Source: Streptomyces pseudovenezuelae (GTDB lineage: Bacteria > Actinomycetota > Actinomycetes > Streptomycetales > Streptomycetaceae). Taken from it: DNA of 64,000 nt. The stretch covers positions 124,001 to 188,000 of the forward strand of contig NZ_JARXVH010000003.1 of assembly GCF_029892565.1 (NCBI RefSeq). Reading direction: 5' to 3'. Of the stretch, positions 49,104 through 59,965 are shown piece by piece (within the stretch, counting starts at the first letter, position 1; each line of letters begins with the position of its first letter). The translations under genes and the position numbers were made by a program. Under the pieces are notes generated by a model that saw only the letters and a list, made by a program, of their open reading frames with translations, ran no database searches and was not told the DNA's origin.

Positions 49104-49377
49104 AGTACGGCCAGGGGTTCCGCTTGCTTCGGTCCTGGAGTACAAAGGGATTAACGGCCCGCGAAGCCAAGGACATCCGAGAGGATCACCTTCACTAATC
49201 GCATTTGGCCCCACGGACCGCGCATGAACACAGGGCACCCACGCGACGTCGACCCGTCGATTACGGGCCAGCCGCACCAGGCGACGGGCGAAGTTCCCGA
49301 CCTGATGGGCAACATTACGAGGACGCTTGGTAACCCGGTGAACATGCCAGCGGCGGTACGAATCCTCGTACCGCCGC
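49104..49377 (+). ncRNA. ssrS: candidate 6S-like RNA locus
   Basis: The 372-base gap between the HAD gene and the minus-strand Fic-like gene holds a likely promoter (TTGCAC at 49075-49080, 17 bases, TAAAGA at 49098-49103) and ends with a perfect 12-bp terminator stem (49350-49377). Inside, CCCGTCG pairs with CGACGGG around the centre and further complementary segments (TTGGCCCCA with TGATGGGCAA) support one long hairpin. From memory, a 6S-like RNA was reported in the equivalent S. coelicolor gap (between SCO3558 and SCO3559). Strand and exact ends are inferred. Confidence 0.5.
49350..49377. terminator. bidirectional terminator
   Basis: GCGGCGGTACGA (49350-49361) pairs with TCGTACCGCCGC (49366-49377), loop ATCC. 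It can end the candidate RNA on the plus strand and the Fic-like gene on the minus strand. Confidence 0.8.
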
Positions 49378-49432
49378 AACTCTTGTCCGGGAACTCCGCG
49401 GACCCCGAAGGCTCCGGGAAACGCCAGGCCTT

Positions 49433-50257
49433 CTACGCCGCCCCGCGCTGCAACGCCTCGCACACCGCCGTCGACTCGCGCGCACCGAGTTCCGTCGCCC
49501 TTCCGCAGTGGGCGATCCAGGCGCCCATCCCCTCCGGGGTACCGGAGACGTATCCGTCGAGCGCCGCCAGATAGGCCGCGCGGCCCTGTTCGGCGTGGCC
49601 GACCTCCGCGGGGCACACGGACTTCGGGTCGAGGCCGCTGCCCACCAGGACGATGCGTTCCGCGGTGCGCGCGATCAGGCCGTTGTGCGAGGAGAAGGGG
49701 CGCAGCGCGAGCAGTTCGCCGTGCACGATCGCGGCCGTCACCAGGGCCGGCGCCGAACTGCCCTGGATGATCAGCTCGGAGAGGCCCTCCAGCCGCCCGT
49801 GCACTTCGGCCGCGTCCGGCAGCGGCAGTTCGACGAGCGGCTCGTCGGCCGGCTCCCCCTGCTGCCGCGGCCGTCCGACCGTCTCGTCGGAGCTCGCGGC
49901 GGCCACCAGGTGCAGCCGGGCCAGCACCCGCAGCGGCGACTGCCGCCAGATGGACAGCAGTTGGCCCGCCTCGGCGGTCAGCCGCAGGGCGGCGCCCACC
50001 ACGCGCGCGTCCGCGTCGCCGCTGAAGTCGGTACGCCTGCGCACCTCTTCGAGCGCCCAGTCCGCGCCGGACAGCGCCGCTGAACCGCGCGCGCCGCGCA
50101 GCGCGGCCTCGGAGGTGATCTCGTTGCTGCGGCGCCGCATGATCCGGTGCCCGTAGACCCGGTCCACGGACTTGCGCACGGACTCCACGGACTCGGCCAC
50201 GCCGGGCAGTGCGCCCAGGGCCGCGAGCGGATCAGCGGTCGCGCCTGTCGTACTCAT
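49433..50257 (-). CDS. Fic-like protein with degenerate motif
   Basis: A 274-residue, mostly helical protein. The segment LRPFSSHNGLIAR (about residues 198-210) aligns with the Fic motif HPFxxGNGR, but the catalytic His is replaced by Arg and the final Arg by Leu, so AMP transfer seems unlikely. Database entries for this Streptomyces family often say oxidoreductase, for which I see no motif. ATG 50257 is chosen over an in-frame ATG at 50326. A 20-base perfect palindrome covers the start codon. Confidence 0.7.
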   Translation of the reverse strand: MSTTGATADPLAALGALPGVAESVESVRKSVDRVYGHRIMRRRSNEITSEAALRGARGSAALSGADWALEEVRRRTDFSGDADARVVGAALRLTAEAGQLLSIWRQSPLRVLARLHLVAAASSDETVGRPRQQGEPADEPLVELPLPDAAEVHGRLEGLSELIIQGSSAPALVTAAIVHGELLALRPFSSHNGLIARTAERIVLVGSGLDPKSVCPAEVGHAEQGRAAYLAALDGYVSGTPEGMGAWIAHCGRATELGARESTAVCEALQRGAA

Positions 50258-50266
50258 GAGTACGAC
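50247..50266. promoter_or_regulatory. 20-bp perfect palindrome over a start codon
   Basis: GTCGTACTCA followed by TGAGTACGAC; the start codon of the minus-strand Fic-like gene sits at its centre. Either an operator or a start-sequestering hairpin. Confidence 0.5.
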
Positions 50267-50358
50267 CCTACGCACCCCGGGCATCGACCCCACGAAGGAG
50301 TGGTCTTCTTCACGTACGCCTGACACCCACGGCTATCACCCGACTACCCTTCGTGAAC

Positions 50359-51339
50359 ATGAAAATTGCTTTCGTCGGGAAGGGCGGCAGCGGCAAGACG
50401 ACCCTGTCCTCCCTGTTCATCCGCCATCTCGCGGCGGCCGGCGCCCCGGTCGTCGCGGTCGACGCCGACATCAACCAGCACCTGGGCGCCGCGCTGGGAC
50501 TGGACGAGGCCGAGGCGGCCGGGCTGCCCGCGATGGGCGAGCGGCTGTCGCTGATCAAGGACTACCTGCGCGGCTCCAACCCGCGTATCGCCTCCGCCGA
50601 GACGATGATCAAGACGACCCCGCCCGGCGAGGGCTCCCGGCTGCTGCGCGTGGGCGGGGACAACCCGGTGTACGAGGCCTGTGCCCGGTCGGTGGAACTC
50701 GACGGCGGCACCGTCCGTTTGATGGTCACCGGCCCCTTCACGGACGCCGACCTGGGGGTCGCCTGCTACCACTCCAAGACGGGAGCGGTGGAGCTGTGCC
50801 TGAACCACCTGGTGGACGGGCAGGGCGAGTACGTCGTGGTGGACATGACGGCGGGCTCGGACTCCTTCGCCTCCGGCATGTTCACCCGCTTCGACATCAC
50901 GTTCCTCGTCGCCGAGCCGACCCGGAAGGGGGTCTCCGTCTATCGCCAGTACAAGGAGTACGCCCGTGACTTCGGCGTCGTACTGAAAGTCGTCGGCAAC
51001 AAGGTGCAGGGTCAGGACGACCTCGACTTCCTCCGCGCCGAGGTCGGGGACGACCTGTTGGTGACCGTCGGGCACTCGGACTGGGTGCGCGCCATGGAGA
51101 AGGGCCGCCCGCCCCGGTTCGAGCTCCTGGAGGACGCCAACCGCCGTGCCCTGCGCACCCTTCAGGTCGCCGCCGACGCGACGTACGACCTGCGCGACTG
51201 GGAGCGCTACACGCGCCAGACCGTGCACTTCCATCTGAAGAACGCCACTTCTTGGGGCAACGAGCGCACCGGGGTCGACCTGGCGGCGCAGGTCGACCCC
51301 GGTTTCGTGCTCGGCGAGGGGATCACCGCCGTCGTGTGA
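50359..51339 (+). CDS. CooC/MinD-like P-loop ATPase
   Basis: A 326-residue SIMIBI-class ATPase. MKIAFVGKGGSGKTTLSSL has the deviant Walker A (KGGSGKTT), and VVAVDADINQHLG the conserved DAD. The fold resembles CooC (nickel insertion for CO dehydrogenase) and MinD/ParA proteins; there is no CO dehydrogenase nearby, so the cargo is unknown. ATG 50359 is chosen; GTG 50353 would add two residues. It is divergent from the Fic-like gene and 40 bases from the next minus-strand gene's stop. Confidence 0.85.
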   Translation: MKIAFVGKGGSGKTTLSSLFIRHLAAAGAPVVAVDADINQHLGAALGLDEAEAAGLPAMGERLSLIKDYLRGSNPRIASAETMIKTTPPGEGSRLLRVGGDNPVYEACARSVELDGGTVRLMVTGPFTDADLGVACYHSKTGAVELCLNHLVDGQGEYVVVDMTAGSDSFASGMFTRFDITFLVAEPTRKGVSVYRQYKEYARDFGVVLKVVGNKVQGQDDLDFLRAEVGDDLLVTVGHSDWVRAMEKGRPPRFELLEDANRRALRTLQVAADATYDLRDWERYTRQTVHFHLKNATSWGNERTGVDLAAQVDPGFVLGEGITAVV

Positions 51340-51378
51340 CGCTCGCGCGCGACGACAGCCGATCGCGGCCGACGACGG

Positions 51379-52650
51379 CTACTGCTTGGCCGCCGGCGCT
51401 CCGGGCACGCCCTTCGGGGCCGGGGCCGGCCGGCCCGACAGGAAGGATGCCCAGCCCTGCTTCGGGGCCTCGCCGACGTTCAGACCGTGCAGCTTCTCCA
51501 GGGTCTGCGGGTCCTGGGCGTCCAGCCAGTCGGCCAGCTGCCGCAAGGACACACAGCGCACGTCGGGCTTGTTGCAGACGTTCTCGACGACCTCGTCGAC
51601 GGCACGCATGTAGGTGCCGCCGTTCCAGGACTCGAAGTGGTTGCCCATGACGAGGGGCGCGCGGTTGCCGTCGTAGGCGCGGTGGAAGCCCTTGAGCAGG
51701 CCGTCGCGCATCTGGTCGCCCCAGTACTGGTACTTGGCGGGGTCACCCTGGGTCTGTGTACCGGACTGGTTGACCATGAAGTTGTAGTCCATGGTGAGCT
51801 GCTCGTAGGAGTGCCCGGGGAAGGGCACGAGCTGCATCGACAGATCCCACAGGCCTTCCTTCTTCTTCGGCCAGAGCTGGTCGTTGACGCCGCTGGTGTC
51901 GTAGCGGAAGCCCAGCTCGCGGGCGGCCTTCATGAAGTTCTGCTGGCCTTCGAGACACGGCGTGCGGGCCCCGACGAGTTCCTTGTCGTAGTCGAAGGGC
52001 AGCGCGGCCGCCTTCTTCATGCCGGTGTTGGTCTTCCAGGACTTGACGAACTGCTTCGCCTGGGCGATCTCGTCCTTCCAGTCCGCGACCGACCACTCGC
52101 CGACGCCACCGCCCTTGCCGCAGAAGTGGCCGTTGAAGTGGGTGCCGATCTCGTTGCCCTCCAGCCACGCCAGGCGCAGCTGCTTGACGGTGTCGGCGAT
52201 GCCCTTCGCGTCGTTGAAGCCGATGTCGGAGCGGCCCGGGGAGTGCTGCGGCGGCTTGTACTCGTCGCGCTTGTCCTCCGGCAGCATGTACACGCCGCTC
52301 AGGAAGTACGTCATCGTTGCGTGATTGGCCTTGGCGACCTTGCGGAAGTGGGAGAACAGCTGCTGGCTGTCCTCGCCGGCGCCGTCCCAGGAGAAGACGA
52401 CGAACTGCGGGGGCTTCTGGCCCGGCTTGAGCCGCTCCGGCCTCGGCAGATGCGGCTGCGCCCCGGTGTACGAGGTGGAGCCGTCGCCGATCAGCCGGAC
52501 CACGCTCTTCGGCGGCTGGGCCGGCTTCGCCTTCTGCGGACCGGGAGCACCTGTCTTGGCACCGTCGGAGCCGATCCCGCAACCGGCGAGCGAAGCGGCA
52601 CAGAGCGCGGCGACCACGGCGCCCGCGGCGATCCTCTGGGTGGCGGCCAT
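51379..52650 (-). CDS. secreted lipoprotein, polysaccharide deacetylase-like
   Basis: A 423-residue lipoprotein: signal with lipobox SLAGC at about residues 20-24, a Pro/Lys-rich linker, then a (beta/alpha)-barrel-like domain. FSWDGAGED (about 90) and NEIGTHFNGHFCG (about 170-182) match the metal-site motifs of NodB-type deacetylases (Asp and HxxxH), though spacing is longer than usual. It may act on the cell wall or a surface polysaccharide. ATG 52650 follows GAAGGTGGG. A carbohydrate-esterase activity is inferred. Confidence 0.8.
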   Translation of the reverse strand: MAATQRIAAGAVVAALCAASLAGCGIGSDGAKTGAPGPQKAKPAQPPKSVVRLIGDGSTSYTGAQPHLPRPERLKPGQKPPQFVVFSWDGAGEDSQQLFSHFRKVAKANHATMTYFLSGVYMLPEDKRDEYKPPQHSPGRSDIGFNDAKGIADTVKQLRLAWLEGNEIGTHFNGHFCGKGGGVGEWSVADWKDEIAQAKQFVKSWKTNTGMKKAAALPFDYDKELVGARTPCLEGQQNFMKAARELGFRYDTSGVNDQLWPKKKEGLWDLSMQLVPFPGHSYEQLTMDYNFMVNQSGTQTQGDPAKYQYWGDQMRDGLLKGFHRAYDGNRAPLVMGNHFESWNGGTYMRAVDEVVENVCNKPDVRCVSLRQLADWLDAQDPQTLEKLHGLNVGEAPKQGWASFLSGRPAPAPKGVPGAPAAKQ

Positions 52651-52983
52651 GTCCGCCCACCTTCTTCCTTCTCTCAGGCCAACGCCGCTGAGGGCGTTTT
52701 CTGACGATGTGCCGGGAAGGCCCGACAGCGCCGCCAAGGTTGCACGGGGCCGAGAAGGAATTAGTACGACAAGCCGATCAAATAATTGCTTCGCTCTTCC
52801 GGGTGACTTATAGGGCTATTTGCCAGGAAAGTCCATGCCTAGCCTTTACTCTGCATTACGATCCATTTACCGAACGTTGATTTATCCCGCCGCTGCACGC
52901 CGTGACCCACGGCCGCGACCCGACCCCGCCACCGACGGGGACCCCTGTTCCGCGACCGCGCTGCCCCGGAGGAGACGGGAAAC
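52651..52983. other. divergent promoter region, lipoprotein and SulP-CA genes
   Basis: 333 bases without a gene. A noticeably A/T-rich block (52760-52890) lies in the middle, as expected for promoters. No specific operator is recognised. Confidence 0.4.
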
Positions 52984-55683
52984 ATGTCAGCCTGCGTACG
53001 TACTCGCGCCACCGACCCCCACTCGACCCGCACCGAGCGCACCCACCGGCCCCACAGCCCGCCGCCGACCCCGCCCCGCCGCTTCGGGCTCGCGGGCGCC
53101 GATGTGTCGGCCTCCATCGCGGTCTTCCTGATCGCCCTTCCGCTCTCCCTGGGCATCGCCCTCGCCACCGGCGCCCCGCTCCAGGCGGGCCTCGTCGCCG
53201 CCGCGGTCGGCGGCCTGGTCGCCGGCTGGATCGGCGGCTGCCCGCTCCAGGTCAGCGGCCCCGCCGCCGGGCTCACGGTGGTCACCGCCGACCTCATCCA
53301 GCGCTACGGCTGGCGCACGACCTGTGCCATCACCGTCCTCGCCGGTCTCGCCCAACTGGGCCTCGGCTGCCTGCGCGTGGCCCGCACCGCGCTCGCCGTC
53401 AGCCCCGCCATCGTGCACGGCATGCTCGCCGGCATCGGCGTCACCATCGCCGTCGCCCAGCTGCACATCGTCCTGGGCGGCACCCCGCAGAGCTCCGTCC
53501 TCGCCAACCTCCGCGCCCTGCCCGCCCAGTTGGCGCGGCTGCAGCCGGCCGCCGTGTCGGTGAGCGTGCTGACGCTGGCCCTGCTGCTGCTCTGGCCGCG
53601 GATCCCGGGCCGGGCCGGACACCTGCTGCGCAAGATCCCCGCCGCGCTCGTCGCGGTCGCCGGCGCCACCACGGCCGCCTCCCTCACCGGCCTCAGCCTG
53701 CCCAAGGTCGACCTGCCGTCCTGGAGCAGCCACGCCCTGGCCGGACTCCCCGAGGGCCCGGTGCTCGGCATCGCCGCCGCCGTGCTCACCACCACGCTGG
53801 TGTGCAGCGTGCAGTCGCTGCTCGGCGCGGTCGCCGTGGACAAGATGATGGCCTCCCGGCCCGGCCTCACCGTCCGCGTCGGCCGCTCCAAACTGGACCG
53901 CGAGCTACTCGGGCAGGGCGCCGCCAACATCGTCTCCGGCGCTCTCGGCGGACTGCCGGTCGCCGGGGTGGCCGTGCGCAGTTCGGCGAATGTCAACGCG
54001 GGTGCCGTGAGCCGGAACTCCACGCTGCTGCACGGCGTTCTCGTAGTGATCGCCGCGCTGCTGATGGTCCCGATCCTGGAGTTCATCCCGCTCGCCTCGC
54101 TCGCCGCCCTGGTGATGGCCGTCGGCATCCAGATGGTGTCCCTGCACCACATCCGCACGGTGACCCGCCACCGAGAAGTGCTGGTCTACGCCGTCACCAC
54201 CCTCGGCGTGGTCTGCCTCGGCGTCCTGGAAGGCGTCACGCTGGGGATCGCCGTCGCCGTCGGGGTCGCCATGCAGCGCCTCGCCCGCACCCGCATCACA
54301 CACGAGGAGAAGGAGGGAGTCCATCACGTCCAGGTCCGCGGCCAGTTGACGTTCCTCGCGGTGCCGAGGCTCAGCCGAGCCCTGCATCTCGTACCCCAAG
54401 GCGCGCACGCCGTCGTGGAGTTGGACGGCTCGTTCATGGACCACGCGGCGTACGAGTCCCTGCACGACTGGCAGAGCACGCACACCGCACAGGGCGGCTC
54501 CGCCGAGCTGACCGGTCGCCTCACGGGCACGCGCATCAGCGGGACCGGTCACGCCGGGGGCGAAGCAACCCCGATCGGTGAGCCGACGACATCCCCCGGC
54601 TGCCGCTGCCGCCCCTGGACGCCTTGGCGCAACCATCAGTGCGAGCAACTGCCGCCGGCCGGAACGGTCGAGGGTCACGTCGACCGGGTCGGCCGGATCG
54701 GCGAGGCCGAGGGCCCGCTCGGTTCCGGCGGGACGAGCGGTCTGTACCGTGCCGGACGTCTCGTCGACGGACCAGACGGAACCGGCGCTCCGGGTGCGCT
54801 CTACGAATCCGGCGGTCCCGCCACCTCCGGTGCCTCCAACACTTCCGGCGGATCCGGCACTTCCGGCGGCCCTGGCGCTCCCGCCACCCCCACTTCCCCT
54901 GGCAAATCCAACGGTCCTGCCAACTCCCAATCCGATCACCCCCGCGACTCCGCCCACGCCGCCGAATCCGACCCGCACCCCGAATCCGACCCTTACCGCG
55001 AATCCGGCGGAGCCCAACTCGCCCGAGGCATCAGCGCGTTCCAGCGCAACACCGCACCCCTCGTTCGGGGTGAGCTGGCTCGCCTGGCAAGAGAAGGGCA
55101 GCGGCCCTCGCAGCTCTTTCTCACCTGTGCCGACTCGCGGCTGGTGACCTCGATGATCACCTCCAGTGGTCCGGGTGACCTGTTCGTGGTGCGCAATGTG
55201 GGCAACCTCGTCCCGTTGCCCGGCGAGGAGGGCGGCGACGACTCGGTGGCGGCCGCGATCGAGTACGCGGTGGACGTGCTGAAGGTGCGGTCCATCACGG
55301 TGTGCGGGCACTCCGGGTGCGGGGCCATGCAGGCGCTGCTCAACTCGGAGCCGGGGGGCGCGCGGACGCCGCTCAAGCGGTGGCTGCGGCACGGGCTGCC
55401 GAGCCTGGAGCGGATGGCCGACGACGGCAGACCCTGGGCGCGGCTTGCCGGAAGGGCGCCCGCCGACGCCGTAGAGCAGCTCTGCCTCACCAATGTGGTC
55501 CAGCAGTTGGAGCATCTGCGGGCGCATGACTCGGTGGCGCGGGCGCTGCGGAACGGGGCGTTGGAGCTGCACGGGATGTACTTCCATGTGGGTGAGACGC
55601 AGGCGTATCTGCTGACCGAGAGGAGCGGGGAGAACGAGGACGAGCTGTTCGACCACGTGAGTGCGGTGAACCTCTCCGCCTGA
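52984..55683 (+). CDS. SulP anion transporter fused to beta-carbonic anhydrase
   Basis: An 899-residue fusion. Residues about 30-430 are a SulP permease domain with 10 or more membrane segments; 440-530 is a STAS domain ([16 protein letters not shown]...); 570-680 is a low-complexity Gly/Ser/Thr/Pro linker; 690-890 is beta-carbonic anhydrase with Zn ligands in TCADSR and CGHSGCGAM, apparently intact. The likely job is bicarbonate uptake coupled to CO2/bicarbonate interconversion. Such fusions are known in actinobacteria and other bacteria. The start has GGAGGAGA upstream. Confidence 0.93.
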   Translation: MSACVRTRATDPHSTRTERTHRPHSPPPTPPRRFGLAGADVSASIAVFLIALPLSLGIALATGAPLQAGLVAAAVGGLVAGWIGGCPLQVSGPAAGLTVVTADLIQRYGWRTTCAITVLAGLAQLGLGCLRVARTALAVSPAIVHGMLAGIGVTIAVAQLHIVLGGTPQSSVLANLRALPAQLARLQPAAVSVSVLTLALLLLWPRIPGRAGHLLRKIPAALVAVAGATTAASLTGLSLPKVDLPSWSSHALAGLPEGPVLGIAAAVLTTTLVCSVQSLLGAVAVDKMMASRPGLTVRVGRSKLDRELLGQGAANIVSGALGGLPVAGVAVRSSANVNAGAVSRNSTLLHGVLVVIAALLMVPILEFIPLASLAALVMAVGIQMVSLHHIRTVTRHREVLVYAVTTLGVVCLGVLEGVTLGIAVAVGVAMQRLARTRITHEEKEGVHHVQVRGQLTFLAVPRLSRALHLVPQGAHAVVELDGSFMDHAAYESLHDWQSTHTAQGGSAELTGRLTGTRISGTGHAGGEATPIGEPTTSPGCRCRPWTPWRNHQCEQLPPAGTVEGHVDRVGRIGEAEGPLGSGGTSGLYRAGRLVDGPDGTGAPGALYESGGPATSGASNTSGGSGTSGGPGAPATPTSPGKSNGPANSQSDHPRDSAHAAESDPHPESDPYRESGGAQLARGISAFQRNTAPLVRGELARLAREGQRPSQLFLTCADSRLVTSMITSSGPGDLFVVRNVGNLVPLPGEEGGDDSVAAAIEYAVDVLKVRSITVCGHSGCGAMQALLNSEPGGARTPLKRWLRHGLPSLERMADDGRPWARLAGRAPADAVEQLCLTNVVQQLEHLRAHDSVARALRNGALELHGMYFHVGETQAYLLTERSGENEDELFDHVSAVNLSA

Positions 55684-55849
55684 GCCTGCGCCTGAACCTC
55701 GTTCACCTGGCGTCCGTGGCTATGAAAGACCCCGGCCACAGGGTCCGATGACAGGTCTAAACCAATTTTCGGTCGACCCTTGTCATCGGACCCCCGGGTC
55801 TGATGAGCTGGCCCGGGACACAACGGACACCCTGGGAAAGGCAGATGCC

Positions 55850-57808
<1,959 letters not shown>

Positions 57809-57831
57809 GCAGTCGTACGACCGTGAGAGGG

Positions 57832-57868
57832 GTGCCCGGCGCGAAGAGCGCCGGGCACCCCTCTTAGG
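57832..57868 (+). terminator. terminator of acsA
   Basis: A perfect 16-bp stem, GAGGGGTGCCCGGCGC (57832-57847) with its complement (57853-57868), loop GAAGA, then TTAGG. Confidence 0.9.
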
Positions 57869-57958
57869 TAAACTAAGCAAAAGAGTGTGACCCTCAAGGT
57901 GTGCCGGGAAGTCTGGTCGGCGAACGGTTCAGCCCTGCCCACCACCCGGAGGCCTCTC

Positions 57959-59965
57959 GTGAGCGCGCCCCGCACCACCCCCGCCCGCAAGGTCCTCGGA
58001 CGGCTGTCGCTGCCCGAGCGGACCTTCGTCACGGACGCGCTGCGCGCCGAGACGGTCGGCGGCGTGCTGCTGCTCGTGGCCGCGGTCACGGCGCTGATCT
58101 GGACCAACATCCCGGCGCTGCACGGCAGTTACGAGAGCGTCAGCCACTTCCACTTCGGCCCCGGGGCCCTGGGCCTGAACCTGTCCGTCGCGCACTGGGC
58201 CGCCGACGGCCTCCTCGCGGTCTTCTTCTTCGTCGCCGGTATCGAGCTCAAGCGCGAGCTGGTCGCCGGTGACCTGCGCGACCCCAAGGCGGCCGCGCTC
58301 CCGGTCGTGGCGGCCCTGTGCGGCATGGCCGTACCCGCGCTCGTCTACACCCTCACCAACCTCACCGGCGGCGGCTCCCTGCAGGGCTGGGCGGTGCCCA
58401 CCGCCACCGACATCGCCTTCGCACTGGCCGTGCTCGCCGTCATCGGCACCTCGCTGCCGAGCGCCCTGCGCGCCTTCCTGCTCACGCTCGCCGTCGTCGA
58501 CGACCTCTTCGCGATCCTGATCATCGCGGTCTTCTTCACCAGCGACATCGACCTCGCCGCGCTCGGCGGCGCCGTCGCGGGCCTCGTCGTCTTCTGGCTG
58601 CTGCTGCGCAGGGGCGTACGCGGCTGGTACGTGTACGTCCCGCTCGCGCTCGTCGTCTGGGCGCTGATGTACAACAGCGGCGTCCACGCCACCATCGCCG
58701 GTGTCGCCATGGGCCTGATGCTGCGCTGCCACCGCCACGAGGGCGAGGCACGGGCCCCCGGCGAGCGCGTCGAGCACCTCGTGCGCCCCCTGTCGGCGGG
58801 CCTCGCCGTCCCCCTGTTCGCGCTCTTCAGCGCCGGCGTCACCGTGTCGGGCGGCGCGCTGGGCGATGTGTTCACCCGGCCCGAGACGCTCGGCGTGGTC
58901 CTGGGTCTGGTCGTCGGCAAGGCGGTCGGCATCTTCGGCGGTACGTGGCTGACGGCACGTTTCACCAGGGCCTCGCTCAGCGACGAACTCGCCTGGGCCG
59001 ACGTGTTCGCGGTGGCGACGCTGGCCGGCATCGGCTTCACCGTGTCGCTGCTCATCGGCGAACTGGCCTTCGACGGCGATGCCGTACTGACCGACGAGGT
59101 GAAAGCGGCCGTACTGACCGCCTCGCTGATCGCGGCCGTCCTCGCGACCGTGTTGCTGAAGGTCCGCAACGCCAAGTACCGCAGGATGTGCGAGGACGAG
59201 GAGCGCGACGAGGACCTCGACGGGATCCCGGACATCTACGAGCAGGACGACCCGGCGTACCACCTGCGGATGGCCGAGATCTTCGACCGCAAGGCCGCCG
59301 AGCACCGCCGGATCGCCGCCCTGAAGGAGGCCGAGGCGCGCGGGGAGGCCGAGGCCCTAGGCAGCGCGGACGACGCGGGCTTGCCGAAGTGGCGGGCGGG
59401 GCAGGCGTCGAGGACCACCGTCCGGCATGATCTGACGGGACGGTACAAAAGACTTACGAGGGAGACGGCGATGAGCGCACCCGACGGCAGCCCGGTCGGC
59501 GCCGAACGCAGCATCGGCCAGTTGTTCGCCTCGGCGACGACCGAGATGTCTGCGCTGGTGCACGACGAGATCGCGCTGGCCAAGGCGCAGCTCAAGCAGG
59601 ACGTGATCCGCGGTGCGATGAGCGGCGGCGCGTTCACGGTGGCCGCCGGAGTACTGGTGTTCTCCCTGCCGATGCTCAACTTCGCGCTGGCGTACGGAAT
59701 CCGCACCTGGAGCGACTGGAACCTGGCGCTCTGCTTCCTGCTGTCCTTCGCGGCGAACGTGCTCGTCGCGGTCGTCCTCGTGCTGGTCGGCGTGTTCTTC
59801 GCGAAGAAGGCCGCCAAGGGCAAGGGCCCGCAGAAGGTGGCCGCGTCGGTGAAGGAGACGGCCGGCGTGCTGCAGAACGCGAAGCCGCACACGCGTCCGG
59901 AGGCCCCGGCTCTGGAGGACCGTGCGCCCGCGGCCCTCGAGGCTGTGGCACGCTCGTCCTCATGA
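57959..59965 (+). CDS. nhaA: Na+/H+ antiporter NhaA, reading on into a holin-like domain
   Basis: GTG 57959 follows CGGAGG. Residues 1 to about 410 are NhaA, with 11-12 membrane helices and the paired Asp motif AVVDDLFAIL, which binds and exchanges sodium for protons. A charged cytoplasmic tail follows (YEQDDPAYHLRMAEIFDRKAAEHRR). Unlike the expected gene, there is no stop codon: the frame runs through a promoter-like stretch into the next gene, giving 668 residues. TGA occurs in a neighbouring frame at 59433-59435, so a single indel in the tail may have removed the stop. Confidence 0.85.
   Translation: MSAPRTTPARKVLGRLSLPERTFVTDALRAETVGGVLLLVAAVTALIWTNIPALHGSYESVSHFHFGPGALGLNLSVAHWAADGLLAVFFFVAGIELKRELVAGDLRDPKAAALPVVAALCGMAVPALVYTLTNLTGGGSLQGWAVPTATDIAFALAVLAVIGTSLPSALRAFLLTLAVVDDLFAILIIAVFFTSDIDLAALGGAVAGLVVFWLLLRRGVRGWYVYVPLALVVWALMYNSGVHATIAGVAMGLMLRCHRHEGEARAPGERVEHLVRPLSAGLAVPLFALFSAGVTVSGGALGDVFTRPETLGVVLGLVVGKAVGIFGGTWLTARFTRASLSDELAWADVFAVATLAGIGFTVSLLIGELAFDGDAVLTDEVKAAVLTASLIAAVLATVLLKVRNAKYRRMCEDEERDEDLDGIPDIYEQDDPAYHLRMAEIFDRKAAEHRRIAALKEAEARGEAEALGSADDAGLPKWRAGQASRTTVRHDLTGRYKRLTRETAMSAPDGSPVGAERSIGQLFASATTEMSALVHDEIALAKAQLKQDVIRGAMSGGAFTVAAGVLVFSLPMLNFALAYGIRTWSDWNLALCFLLSFAANVLVAVVLVLVGVFFAKKAAKGKGPQKVAASVKETAGVLQNAKPHTRPEAPALEDRAPAALEAVARSSS
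59471..59965 (+). CDS. phage holin family (superfamily III-like) membrane protein, separate start
   Basis: A 164-residue product from ATG 59471 behind AGGGAGA, in the same frame as nhaA. SIGQLFASATTEMSALVHDEIALAKAQL is the amphipathic start seen in actinobacterial Holin-X/DUF1469 proteins, followed by two long membrane helices (about 53-78 and 88-115) and a basic tail. These proteins are chromosomal and not phage lysis genes. Its stop overlaps the next start (ATGA). It is probably translated on its own regardless of the nhaA read-through. Confidence 0.8.
   Translation: MSAPDGSPVGAERSIGQLFASATTEMSALVHDEIALAKAQLKQDVIRGAMSGGAFTVAAGVLVFSLPMLNFALAYGIRTWSDWNLALCFLLSFAANVLVAVVLVLVGVFFAKKAAKGKGPQKVAASVKETAGVLQNAKPHTRPEAPALEDRAPAALEAVARSSS

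Noticed and set aside
49224..49574. Plus-strand ORF in the 6S-like region running into the Fic-like gene
   Set aside because: No ribosome site, crosses a perfect terminator stem and is antisense to the Fic-like gene. The minus-strand ORF 49151-49345 was also not accepted for lack of support.
57864..57878. TTAGGTAAACTAA upstream of nhaA as an iron-regulator (DmdR/IdeR) box
   Set aside because: Only the outer TTAG/CTAA matches; the inner arms do not pair and nhaA is not an expected iron-regulated gene.
59471..59965. Phage origin for the holin-family gene
   Set aside because: The gene is a conserved chromosomal Holin-X/DUF1469-type membrane protein in its usual Streptomyces neighbourhood, with no other phage genes near.
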